NCBI RefSeq assembly: GCF_040412425.1
Contig: NC_089777.1
Location: forward strand, 33,159,037 to 33,223,036
Direction of reading: 5' to 3'
From: Macrobrachium rosenbergii
Taxonomy: Eukaryota > Arthropoda > Malacostraca > Decapoda > Palaemonidae
Length of the DNA: 64,000 nt
Shown here: positions 23,140-33,118 of the stretch, one piece after another
Layout of the letters: each line of letters opens with the position of its first letter
How positions within the stretch are numbered: the first letter of the stretch is position 1
The notes under the pieces: generated by a model
Seen by the model: only the letters and a program-made list of their open reading frames with translations
What the model was told of the DNA's origin: nothing
Database searches by the model: none
Made by a program: the position numbers and the translations under genes

Positions 23140-23790
23140 AATCATAAAGACAAAGCTTTATAATCTACCACACTTTCTCATGGTAATGTACATTTAAAAC
23201 TGTAATGCATAAGGTACCATATATTTAATAATTCAGCAATAATATATAAAAATAATGCAAAAAATGGAATGACATTCTCTGTAATAACCTATTGTAGCCT
23301 AACTGATCTACTACAGTCTAGGTTTGGTAGTTAGCACTATAAAATGGGCTTATTTGTACAGTAACTAAACATTTTACTAAATAATTTTACACAATTTTCT
23401 GTACAGTTTCCAACAATTTGGTTAAATTTGAGTTAAAACTTATGTTAACAGCGAGAGAAAGATAACATTAAAAAGCTGATATACAAGAATTACACAGATG
23501 CTTGCTTATGACAATGAGAGGAAACTTCGAACCACATTAGAATAATCTCATTTCTTGTCATTAGACATCAAGTCACAAAACCATGTCCTTGAAACAAATA
23601 ATGACAGACCACCATCCATCACTATCCTGTAATAGATTTGCCACAAATCCTCTTTGTGCATCAATATAGCATCTTCAATATATCATTACAGTACCTTTAA
23701 TGCACACAAAATAAAAGAGAACAAATGATCATTTGTTAAACACCACTGTGCACTATTCTATGATAAAACACAAGAACCTTTAATTTCTCA
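23140..23790. other. Intron of the CCDC9-like gene
   Basis: Clean GT-AG intron between the two N-terminal exons (23134-23796), AT-rich, without a recognised insert. Confidence 0.7.
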
Positions 23791-23796
23791 AGTTAC

Positions 23797-23883
23797 CTCA
23801 TGCCGCTTTCGAAGCTCTTCATTTTTCTTTCTTATGTTCTCCATCTTCTCTGTTAGCAGCTTTTCCTTCTCTTCACGAGACAT
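23797..23883 (-). CDS. CCDC9: CCDC9-like gene, N-terminal coding exon
   Basis: 87 nt, acceptor TTTACCAG immediately before ATG, donor GAG/GTAACT, phase 0. Codes MSREEKEKLLTEKMENIRKK and on to RKRHE: a charged coiled coil. Joined to the next exon it reads RKRHE-EIEADKKNADK, which matches the conserved CCDC9 N-terminal block (in vertebrates a KEEKDAELDKRIEALRRKNE-type stretch followed by RYQEIEEDRKKAE). The ATG may be the true start or may follow further coding sequence from an upstream exon, since it lies right at the acceptor. CCDC9 is reported to associate with RNA and the exon-junction complex in vertebrates; function here is inferred only from similarity. It lies between two DIRS elements. 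Confidence 0.72.
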
Positions 23884-24172
23884 CTGGTAAAAGATAGAGT
23901 TATTGTAAACCATGATATGGGATAGCTTTCCTAACAGAAATTAATAGTTTACTTGCCTTTCTTTTGCAAATATCCCTGTCCCACCATTATCTAAATTCTT
24001 TGCATGGTGTACAAAATAAACATTCGAGTGATGAATTGCATATATTTCTTATTCCACACTTTGGGTTTTTTACAAACTTTGTTTAAGCAACTAACTCATT
24101 ACTGTGTTCTCCCTTACGCATACCTCTCTGACAATGATGGGGATTGCAGTGGGAAATATGAAATTCTTAAAA

Positions 24173-24345
24173 TAAAATAAGGTTTTATATATACTTACCA
24201 AGTAATTACATACCTATAGTTTCTACTTTAAATGGAAGCTTAAGAATTGAAAATTTGCAGTATCACTCTTTTGTTTTGGTGCAGGTAAGTGGCCCGCCCA
24301 CTTTCGGGGGAAGAATAGGTACAACGTAGCTAAAGAGCTCAGTTC
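24173..24345 (+). repeat. Left inverted terminal repeat of DIRS 2
   Basis: Inverse of 30941-31110; both contain the CCCACTTTCGGGGGAAGAAT block and run into TAGCTACGTTGTACC-type sequence. Confidence 0.85.
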
Positions 24346-24392
24346 ATTTATGCTCTAAGTCCGTGTGAGGGGAGGCGGGATGGGCTCTGTTC

Positions 24393-24480
24393 ATGTAATT
24401 ACTTGTTAAGTATATATAAAACCTTATTTCATTACAAAATGTCATATTTTTATATGACATTTACCAAGTAATTACATAGC
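24393..24480. repeat. Internal complementary region of DIRS 2
   Basis: TTAAGTATATATAAAACCTT is the inverse of the left outer edge, and CATTTACCAAGTAATTACAT the inverse of the right outer edge, separated by a short AT-rich hinge. Confidence 0.8.
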
Positions 24481-25108
24481 TGAATCCCACACTGATAGGA
24501 GGTGGGAAGAATGGACATGTGCTACTACAAAAACATTATAAAGAAATGCATTTGAAATAGAAAAGAAAAGCTAGCATTGTTGTAACCGTACCTGGGGAGA
24601 CAGCAAGAGCAGGAGGATACTGACTCTTGGTTGTTGCTCATCTCGACCCGTAGGGACATGACTGATAGTGTCAGGATTGTCCATACTTCAGTGGGAGCTT
24701 TGTGGTTAGGGACTGCTTCTATGACTCGACAAAGCTTAAACACAACAATTGCCCTTGCCCTGGGCGAAAAATAGACATCGACTAACATACAACCATAAAA
24801 TTATATTACCTGTACACCATTTAAAAAACTTCTATTACCCATCCATTAAAAACGAAGATTGGAGGGTACTCCAGGTACTAAGTACACCTGGCTTCCCAAA
24901 AACTCAACAACCTTAATCAAGGCGAGGAGACATAAATAGGAGGATCACTCCTACCCCTCATTCCCTAGTGCCACGCCAGCCTGGAGAATGGAACCAGTGT
25001 AATGTAGCCCTCGAACACAGTTTCAACGTCACATAGATAATAGTTGACGAAGACTGAGTGACAGTCCCAACAAGTCGATTGGATTATGGTAGCTAGAGAG
25101 AGACTGCG

Positions 25109-25883
25109 TTAAAAAGCCAACGAAGTGGCTACTGCCTGTACTTCATGTGCTATTACCTTTAACAACAGTAAATTATTCTCCTGAATTCCCAAGTGAGACT
25201 CTACAATAATGTCTCCCAAAAAGAATGAGATGGCATTCTTGGAGAGAGGACGTAATGGGTTCTTGACAGAACACCAGAGGTTACGAGAATTCCCTCTGAT
25301 ATTCTTGGGTCTCTCGATGTAAAATCTTAATGATCTCACTGGCCATAACACACTCTTGTTCAGACGGTCCTACCAGTTCTGCAAGACTCTGGACCGAAAA
25401 AGAATGAGGCCAAGGGTTAAGACGGGTACTAGTTTTTGGCTAAGAAGCCTAAAATATAAGAGCAAATAGCTGTCTCTTGCAAAAAAGCAACTTGTTTGTC
25501 CAGGGCTTGTAACTCCCTGACTCTTTCGCTGTGCTAAAGAGATTAAGAAAAGTGCCTTTCTAGACAGATCCCTAAAGGAGGACATCTGCATAGGTTCAAA
25601 AGGCAGGCCTGACAACCAATGTAGGGCTACATCTAGGTTTCAAGACACTGACTGCTGAGACTTCCTTTCCTGGTGTCAAAAGACTTGACTAAGTCTGAAA
25701 TGCCAGGAAATGTTCACACCTCTGTGCTTGAATACTGAGTTGCATGGATCTGTAACCCTTTATCGTAGACATCGAAAGGCCTCTGGAAGATCCTGGGTAA
25801 AGTAAAAATTCGGCTAGTTGGGCTACAGAGGTAGAAGGCGGCGAGATGCTACGTTCTTTACCCCATCTCCTAAAACTGCCCAC
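25109..25883 (-). pseudogene. Tyrosine recombinase of DIRS 2, frameshifted
   Basis: Order on the minus strand: PPSTSVAQLAEFLLYPGSSR and GLSMSTIKGYRSMQLSIQ (core-binding domain), a middle part around LPFEPMQMSSFRDLSRKALF, then WPVRSLRFYIERPKNIRGNS, PLSKNAISFFLGDIIVESH and AHEVQAVATSLAF. The last is the HxxR box with Gln in place of the catalytic Arg. The segment after it with the active tyrosine was not recognised. Confidence 0.8.
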
Positions 25884-26984
25884 TTAGCCTGGTAGTGCTT
25901 TGAGCAAGAGTCGCATCTACATTTTGTGATAGCATTTGCAACTTTTCTTGAAAATCCTTTCGCTCTAACAAGCTTCCTGACAGTTTAAAGCCTGTCAGAG
26001 CGAGAGTGGACGAACCTTGATGATATCTGTTGAAGTGAGGCTGTCTGAGAAGATCTTTCCTCTGTGGAAGGAGCCATGGAAAGTCCGACAGAAGTTCCAG
26101 AAGGTCTGGAAACCACTCCTTTTGAAGCCAAAAGGGAGCTACTAAGATCACTGATAAGTGATGATAAGTCTTAACTTTGTTGATCATGTCTCTTACTAAA
26201 CTAAATGGAGGGAAGGCATACATTTCCAGGCGTGACCAATCTGACCAATCCTGAAGTATCACCTCTGTTGCTAAAGTCTGAGGGTCTGGCGCCAGAGAGC
26301 AATACAGGGGGAGGCGATGGATCCTGGATGTTGCAAACAAGTCTATCGACGGTATTCCCACTGTTTCAACAGGCTGGTGCACACCTGTGGATTCAGTGAC
26401 CATTCCGTGGGTAGAACCCATTTGCAATGGCTCAATTCGTCTACTAATATGCTGAACTTGCCCTGAACACAGCAGGTGAGAATCTGTGTCTTGTTGCTGT
26501 GCGCCCAAAGAAAGAGATCCTTGGCTAATTTGCACAGTGACCAAGAGTGAGTGCCTCCTTGGTTTCGAATATGAGCCAGAGCTGTCATGTTGTCAGAGTG
26601 AACCGTGAATATGAGCCAGAGCTGTTGTGCTGTCAGAGTGAACCGCAATCACTGAGACTTGAGTTACTGCGGCAAAATGTTGAAGAGCCAGGTGAATCTC
26701 TTTCAGCTCCTACAGATTTATGCAGTTTCCTCTTTTGAAGGACCATTCCTGACACTTCCAATTGCCCTAGTGTCTCTCCCCAACCTAGGTCCGATGTGTT
26801 GGAGAATAATGAGAGGTTCGGGTTCGGATGACATAGGGACTTCTGTGAGTGGAACCTTCCTTCTATGAGCCACCAATGAAGATCTTCTTTTATTCCTATG
26901 TGACAGGGAATATGAAGGAATCTGAACGAATCTTTTTGTTCCAACTGACCTTCAGAAAGAACTGCAAAGGCCTCACATGCAGTA
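25870..26984 (-). pseudogene. RNase H region of DIRS 2 (downstream of the MITE)
   Basis: Contains LSLFSNTSDLGWGETLGQLE (RNase H first strand, Asp of the usual YTDAS changed to Asn), VHSDNMTALAHIRNQGGTHS (central Asp segment), IDLFATSRIHRLPLYCSLAP and VYAFPPFSL-like end, then the linker to the recombinase. Divided among overlapping frames by indels. Confidence 0.8.
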
Positions 26985-27562
26985 CAATAAACCCCCCGTA
27001 TTCACATTCTCACGATTCGCGGACTCATGTATTCATGGATTTCTCTGTGGAACGTATCTACCCATTATTCGAAGAAAATTCACCCATTCGCGGTATTTTT
27101 CACTGAGAAATATTCAACTAATTACTGTATTTTTATATCATTTTCACGATTAAATGCACTTTTTGTGATAAACACACGTCTCGAACTGTCGACCTACCCG
27201 CCCAGTTCTCCTCGCTGCTTGGGAGAAAGGGAGCTGGGGATTGGCATGATACACGTACACATCGTTACCGGGGTCTAAGCGATGTCAGGCAGGGCAGCCG
27301 ATCGAGGCTACGGCCTACCCCAACGCCAAATCAAAGTCCTTTGTAAAGAAGGCATCGTGCTTACCCCATATAGAAAATGGGAAAAAAGCACGTTAAAATG
27401 AAGAAGAAGAAGAAATATAAGCATTTTTAGAGGGTTTTTCTTGTGTTTAAACTATCAAAATAGGCAGTTCTAAGTGTTTTTAAAGGGTTTTAAGTATTCG
27501 CGGATTTTAGCTATTCGCGGGGGGTGCAGTACGCATCCCCCATGAATACGGGGGGTTTACTG
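26985..27562. mobile_element. MITE, 578 bp, inserted in DIRS 2
   Basis: Ends are inverted repeats of CAGTAAACCCCCCGTATTC (left copy slightly diverged: CAATAAACCC). TA flanks on both sides (26983-26984, 27563-27564) mark a Tc1/mariner/pogo-type insertion. Subterminal sequence matches the shorter element at 32768-33118 in opposite orientation. A block of about 230 bp (27178-27405) is extra here. No coding capacity. Confidence 0.88.
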
Positions 27563-28360
27563 TATCCCCAAAGGAACGAACATCTCTATGGCATAGACAG
27601 TCCATAGCAGACTTATCCAGTCATTGGCTGAGCAGGTCTTAAGACTTAGAAAATAACGGACTTCTTTGGGTACAAGACAATATTCTCTTCTCTAATGAAA
27701 TAACCGGAAAAATCCAAGAGTCTATCTTCATCCCCAAATAGACTATTGTCTGAGAAGGGACTCGTTGGGACTTTTCCTGCCCAACTCCTGGGCTAACTGA
27801 AGGGTTCTGAGAGGGTTCCTCCGTGCACTTCTTCTGGGATGATGAACATTGGGCCAGTCATCCAGATATAGACAAACTTTCACGCCCATTAGCCCTGGTG
27901 AAGACTTGAGGGGCTGTTGACAACCTGAAGCATAGAGCCCAAAATTGGGAAACTTTGTCCTGAGAGTAAATCACAGGAATTTCCTGGAATCCTGGTGTAC
28001 TGTGGTATGAGAGTAAGCATCTCTCATGTCTATCGAGACCATCCAATCTTCTTGGGAAATTACAGCAAGAACAGAGCTGTTCGTCTGCATCCTGAACTTC
28101 ATGGCTTGGACATTCAGACTGCTTACATCTAGGACCGGCCTTCAACCCCCGGGGGTTTTGGGGACTACAAAGAGGCAATTGCAAACCGCCCCCCGATGAC
28201 AAGTCTTCTACCTCTTCTATAGCTTTCTTGTGGAGAAGAGCTGTGACTTCCTTTTTCAAAGGGAATCACATATCCTTCCTTGAGAACCTGTAGTACCCAT
28301 GGTTCTATCAATCTGGCCTCTTGCTGTCTCCAGAAGTGTGGGAGTCTGGCACCCACAGGT
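27563..28360 (-). pseudogene. Reverse transcriptase of DIRS 2 (upstream of the MITE)
   Basis: Minus-strand frames give PQNPRGLKAG (finger-palm), then a shifted ALCFRLSTAPQVFTRANG, and, in another frame, VCLYLDDWPNVH with an intact YLDD box at 27857-27868. Frameshifts break it; the MITE then separates it from the RNase H. Confidence 0.75.
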
Positions 28361-28496
28361 AGACGAAGGACCGATGTCTCACTTGCTAGAGAATGGTCTA
28401 GAAGAGGACTTCTTGCTGATAGGGCGAACTGATCTGGGATTTGTGCGTGGGCGCAAGGAAGCTCTTCCTCTGTTACCTCAAAAGGGCCATGGCTGG

Positions 28497-28530
<34 letters not shown>
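28497..28530. repeat. (GA)n microsatellite
   Basis: Uninterrupted GA run inside DIRS 2. A similar short run sits in DIRS 1 at about 17300-17321. Confidence 0.95.
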
Positions 28531-28533
<3 letters not shown>

Positions 28534-28599
28534 AAATGAAACAGCAGGAGTTCAGTTAGACTCCATCGTTTGCTAGGACAACTGAGCAAGTAAGTCGTG

Positions 28600-30429
28600 A
28601 GTAGCCTTTTGCAATTCTGTAGCTACCCGCTCTAATGTCATTCGAGGAAAAAAGGCTGGTTTGTACAGATGAGCGAAAAGAAGAGCAGATCTCTGGGACG
28701 GTGTCACTCCTTTAGTGGTGAAAGAACACCACGTCTCTTTTCTTCAGAATACATGACGAAAAAAAGAGCAGCTAACTCCTGTGCCCCATCTCGAATCGCC
28801 TTGTCAGCACACAATAGCACCCGAGCCAGCCTGCATGTACGAATATAGCAGAAACTTCCAAGGAAGGAGCTTCCAAGGTTGTATAGAATACATATCTCCT
28901 TTTGGAAAACCGAGAAAGAGGAGAACAAAATACAGCTTTGCCCAATTCCCTCTTCTCAGATAGCCAAGAGTTGATCCCTGACAACGCTTTCTAGTGGTAC
29001 TCAAGGATTGACATGACAAGGACGCTGATCCCGGGGAAGAAGGGGCCGCGGTGGAGAAGTATGTTGGGAAGCAGAGCAGAAAATAGTTCAATAATGAGGC
29101 GTAAGCTGATGAAGGCTGTTCTTGTTCAGGTTCCTCCTCTGCTGAAGATACAGCAGAGAGATCTGTGACACAGAAGGCGCCGGAACAGGTTGACCTGCAG
29201 CAATAGGGATGTCTGAATCCGGAGTCTCAGACTCGTATCCCAATGCTGGAGAGCTGGGAGCCAAAGGGATGTCTGGAGCTACAGCGCAAACTGAACCTGC
29301 AGCAGGCTTATGAGCCACAGGGAGCTCGGATCCAGTGGGAGAGGGAGATCCCAAAGCGCGCTTATGAGCCAATTGGCGCTTGTGAGCCTATGGGCATTTA
29401 CGACCCATTGGGTGCTTACGAGCCAATGGGCACTTACGAGCCAATGGGAGCTCAGTGTCCAAAGGGAGCTCTCTGTCGTCCCCATGGCTGCAAGAGGGCT
29501 CTTGATCCTTATGGCACTTGCAAGGTACTGCTGTATGCATGTCGGCAACATGCCTCTTCAAAGGCCTAGAAGACTCCTGAAAACGTCGACCATGTCCTTT
29601 GGGTTCGGAATCCGAACAACTGGAAGATAAGGTGTGATCCAATTGGACACCTTTCCAGTGTCTGGTTACCAAAACCTGGGAAATAGCAACAGGTTCGGCT
29701 GAGGAAGCAACTACTCGTGTGCAAACCCCACTGACCTCCCTTGGACTTACGGTTTGCCTCCTTCTAGGTGCAGGGGACTCTGAAAGTGACCAAATTTAGG
29801 AGATCCATAAGACTCCTTTCCAGTGGCTGTCTGTCGATACCCGGGACCAGCAACAGGCTCGACTGAGGAAGCAACTACTCGTGGGCAAACCCCACCGACC
29901 TCCCTTGGACTTACGGTTTGCCTCCTCCCAGGTGCAGGGGAGTTTGGTAGGGACCTCCGTCTAGGAGCATCGGTGGGACGAGTAGCCACCCCTTCCACAA
30001 CACTAACCCGGGTGCAGGCACTAGCATTTGCACTGATATTTCACTATGATCCTATCTGAGCAACAGTACTTACTAAACGTTGAATTTCTTATCCATCCGA
30101 GCTTTGAGACTGGCGATGGCACTGGGTTCAGAGGGAAGGGAGCCAGGTAACGGAATTGTAGGGAGAGTGAGAGAAGTAGGAATCGGGGAATGAGAAGTCA
30201 AAGGTGTAGAAAAAACTGGTTTAGGGGTAGAGGACACACAAACTCTAGCCTCAGCTCTAGCAGCCACTTTCCTAAGCCTAGCTTTCTCTAATTTATCCAA
30301 ATGATTGGTCAACATTTTCCATTTACTTACGGCCCAATCCGTACATTCCTTGCAAGTAAAGTCATAGGAACATACTTGTCCATGGCAGTGAAAACAAACA
30401 GAATGTTCGTCATATTTAAATGAAGTCAA
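28600..30429 (-). pseudogene. gag-like ORF1 of DIRS 2
   Basis: N-terminal part (30073-30429) is open: MTSFKYDEHSVCFHCHGQVC with a C-x2-C ... C-x2-C cluster, then Ser/Pro-rich linker and SAIASLKARMDKKF. Further on are TRHWKGVQLDHTLSSSCSDS, repeated PLARKCPLARKHP-like units and the end around 28704-28928. Frame changes between blocks. Confidence 0.65.
29315..29475. repeat. 18-bp-based minisatellite in the DIRS 2 gag region
   Basis: About eight degenerate units related to TTACGAGCCAATGGGCAC. Minus-strand reading gives repeated Pro-Leu-Ala-(Arg/His)-Lys units of the gag protein; the plus-strand AYEPMG reading is a shadow. Confidence 0.75.
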
Positions 30430-30471
30430 CTTAGTATTACAGACTTTCCTGCAATACCGGTTACTTAGCCC

Positions 30472-30727
30472 TTTGTTGGCCGACTGGTTGAGCTTGGACT
30501 GTCATTCGATGGGCCGGAGTTCAATTCCATTCGAAACTGATAAAGAGTTAGAGGAATTTATTTCTGGTGATAGAAATTCATTTCTTATAATGTGGTTCGG
30601 ATTCCAAATAAGCTGTAGGTCCCGTTGCTAAGTAACCATTGGTTCTTAGCCACGTAAAATAAGTCTAATTTCCAGCCCTAGGAGAGCTGTTAATCAGCTC
30701 AGTGGTCTGGTAAAACTAAGGTCTTAT
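30472..30727 (+). mobile_element. tRNA-derived SINE
   Basis: Head has a TTGGCCGACTGGTTGAG A-box-like and a GAGTTCAATTCC B-box-like motif. The body includes GAGTTAGAGGAATTTATTTC, ATAATGTGGTTCGGATTCC and TTAATCAGCTCAGTGGTCTG. I recognise this as a common decapod SINE body from memory; not checked. Inserted within DIRS 2. Confidence 0.65.
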
Positions 30728-30940
30728 TTTTACTGGTCACACTCATTCTGACATAATAGTGAAAAAAATTGAAAAAAGGCTAAGCTAAGCTAGCTATGAA
30801 AATATAGCTCATAGGCTACCAAATGAAAGAATACTTCACCAAATCCTTCCATAGACAACCAAACCATCCAGTGAAACTACTCCTGAATTAACAAAACACA
30901 GCTGCTGAACGACCGATGTTTGGTTATCAAAGGCAGAAAC

Positions 30941-31110
30941 GAACTGAGCTCTTAGCTACGTTGTACCTATTCTTCCCCCGAAAGTGGGCGGGGCACTTAC
31001 CTGCTCCAAAACAAAAGAGCGCTACCGCGAATTTTCAATTCTTAAGCTGCCGTTTAAAGTAGAAACTAAAGCTATGTAATTACTTGGTAAGTGTCATGAA
31101 TAAAACAAGG
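30941..31110 (-). repeat. Right inverted terminal repeat of DIRS 2
   Basis: Starts GAACTGAGCTCTTAGCTACG and ends in the AGCTATGTAATTACTTGGTA edge that recurs inverted in the internal complementary region. Confidence 0.85.
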
Positions 31111-32767
31111 TTTTTTTAGATGGGAAAAAGACAACTGAGCAATTTGCATAAAGATCAAAGGTGAAGTAAATATGCCTTATGTGTCCTGTCCCTAGAAAGG
31201 GGAAAAAAAGGATACAATACCATTTAAATAGAATTCATCTTAAACTAGTCCTAGCCTTACCTAAAACAGAGTGCCTTTCCCTATCAGCTGAGAGTGAGCT
31301 TTGTCTCTTTCTTTTAGGCTCAGCATAACCTTACAAAATGGAAAAACTTAAATGCTACCTGAAAGTTACTCTTAACCTTATTTGGGATTCAACATATTGT
31401 ACTACCTGAATTTAGGGAGGTTTCACCCAACCTTAACTTCTTAACCTTCATACATCTCACCAAGGATGCTATTTCCTACCTGGCAGGGGTACTTTTACCC
31501 CAACTGAATCCCCCCCATGAGGATTCAGAAACCCTTTACATGCACTCTCTCACAACATCTAGCCTGAAACAACCACTGAAGAGTAGGTGTCATCTTCACA
31601 ACAGTTGAGTATTTTACCTCACCCCCTACCAAGTCCTGCAAAATTCAGAAAAATTTTCTAGCACACATCATACTAAAGAATTCCAAACTATAAATAAAAT
31701 GTACTGAATATGTGGATGGATGAATGCATGGAATTTAGGGACTCATCCCAAGCACCAGGACCTCTAAGGTAATTCAGGACTAAAAAAAATTAAATGATGA
31801 AGTGACACGATATAAAAGGATGAACACTTTACAAAAAACTTCATTTCACTCAATTCTGTTAATGCCTTACTCTTTCAATAATCATTCATTATGTAAAACA
31901 AAATGAAAATAAAAAATACATTGGGAAACTCAGGTATGAACATATTATGAAAAAGTACAAGAATAAATCATGAGTGTTAATTACTTTTTACCTCTCTAAA
32001 ATCTTATCCTTTTTTCTTTAATTAAAGAGTATTAGAATGTTTTCCTTATCTCTCAGAATTTCAGACAGAGAATTTGAATCTCTGTTCCTTGTCTTTATAT
32101 TTATAGCAATGCTAACAAGTCACCCCAGTGAACACACTCAGGGGCACTACTGCATTACTGTCTTAAATATAGTGATGGGTTAGGCAGGTGTGCCAACCCT
32201 CAGCTGGATTGAAACAATTTCATCCCACCTATCTGTCTGGAGGGAAGGATGACTAATAACTTATACCAATTCTTATGCTTCATACTTGATGTTGGTTGTA
32301 AGAAATGAAGAAAATCTCTCTTGCCACTTTCTCAAAATATATGAACTTATGGGCCATTTCATGCCTATGTAGGAAACTCAATTTATTTGACATACTATAC
32401 AGTGCAGCACTTTTGTATCCTTGTCAACCTCCTCATTCCTGGAATTCCAACATGGCCTGTGACCCAGAGGAAAACAGACTTTTGGATAAAATATAAGGAA
32501 AATCTCTTCCCGAGCCTTGCAAACAAGAAGATGCACTAAATTACATTTATACATGGAATCTATTGTGCTCCTAGAAACTGAGTACTGTACTGTATATCAC
32601 AAACACCTTGTGTTTTGATAGTTCAAAAGTACTGCAACAACAAATTACTTCTATATGTCATGGCATCAACACCCCAAGAGACAGTTTTGATTTTACGAAA
32701 AATCAGCATAAAATGATAAATATTAAACTGATGTCTCCCAATTGGCAGAAATTCCCTACTATCATTG
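31111..32767. other. Intergenic or intronic stretch, nothing recognised
   Basis: AT-rich, no domain or known repeat found on either strand. Confidence 0.4.
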
Positions 32768-33118
32768 CAGTAAACCCCCCGTATTCGTGGGGGATGCGTA
32801 CCACACGCCCCCGTGAATAGCAAAAATCCGCGAATACTTAGAACCCCTCTAAAAACACTTAGAACTGCCTATTTTGATAGTTTAAACACAAAAATACCCC
32901 TCTAAAAATGCTTATACCTGAGTATTTTAATAGTTTTATCACAAAAAATGCATTTAGTCATGAAAATGATATGAAAATACAGTAATTGGTGAATACTTCT
33001 CAGTGAAAAATACCGCGAATGGGTGAATTTTCTTCAAATACTGGGTAGACGTTCCACAGAGAAATCCGCGAATACTGAGTCTGCCAATAGTGAGACCGCG
33101 AATAACGGGGGTTTACTG
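32768..33118. mobile_element. MITE, 351 bp, same family as 26985-27562
   Basis: Inverted ends CAGTAAACCCCCCGTATTCG and, at the other side, CGGGGGTTTACTG. Inner parts (ATGGGTGAATTTTCTTC, TTCCACAGAGAAATCCGCGA) match the other copy in reverse orientation. Flanking TA is not preserved (TG and AA). Confidence 0.8.

Larger units (their letters stand above)
24173..31110 (-). mobile_element. DIRS-like retrotransposon 2 with inverted terminal repeats and nested inserts
   Basis: About 6.9 kb. Inverted ends: left 24173-24345, right 30941-31110, sharing GAAGAATAGGTACAACGTAG and AAGTAATTACAT-type edges. The internal complementary region at 24393-24480 joins the inverse of both outer edges. Minus-strand gene order is gag-like, RT/RNase H, tyrosine recombinase. 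A MITE (26985-27562) interrupts the RT/RNase H region and a SINE (30472-30727) sits between the gag start and the right repeat, so both are younger than this copy. The sequence differs clearly from DIRS 1, so it is another lineage. Confidence 0.85.

Noticed and set aside
29243..29569. Plus-strand frame with repeated AYEPMG units
   Set aside because: The minisatellite lies in the gag region of DIRS 2, whose genes all read on the minus strand; the minus frame continues into recognisable gag segments.
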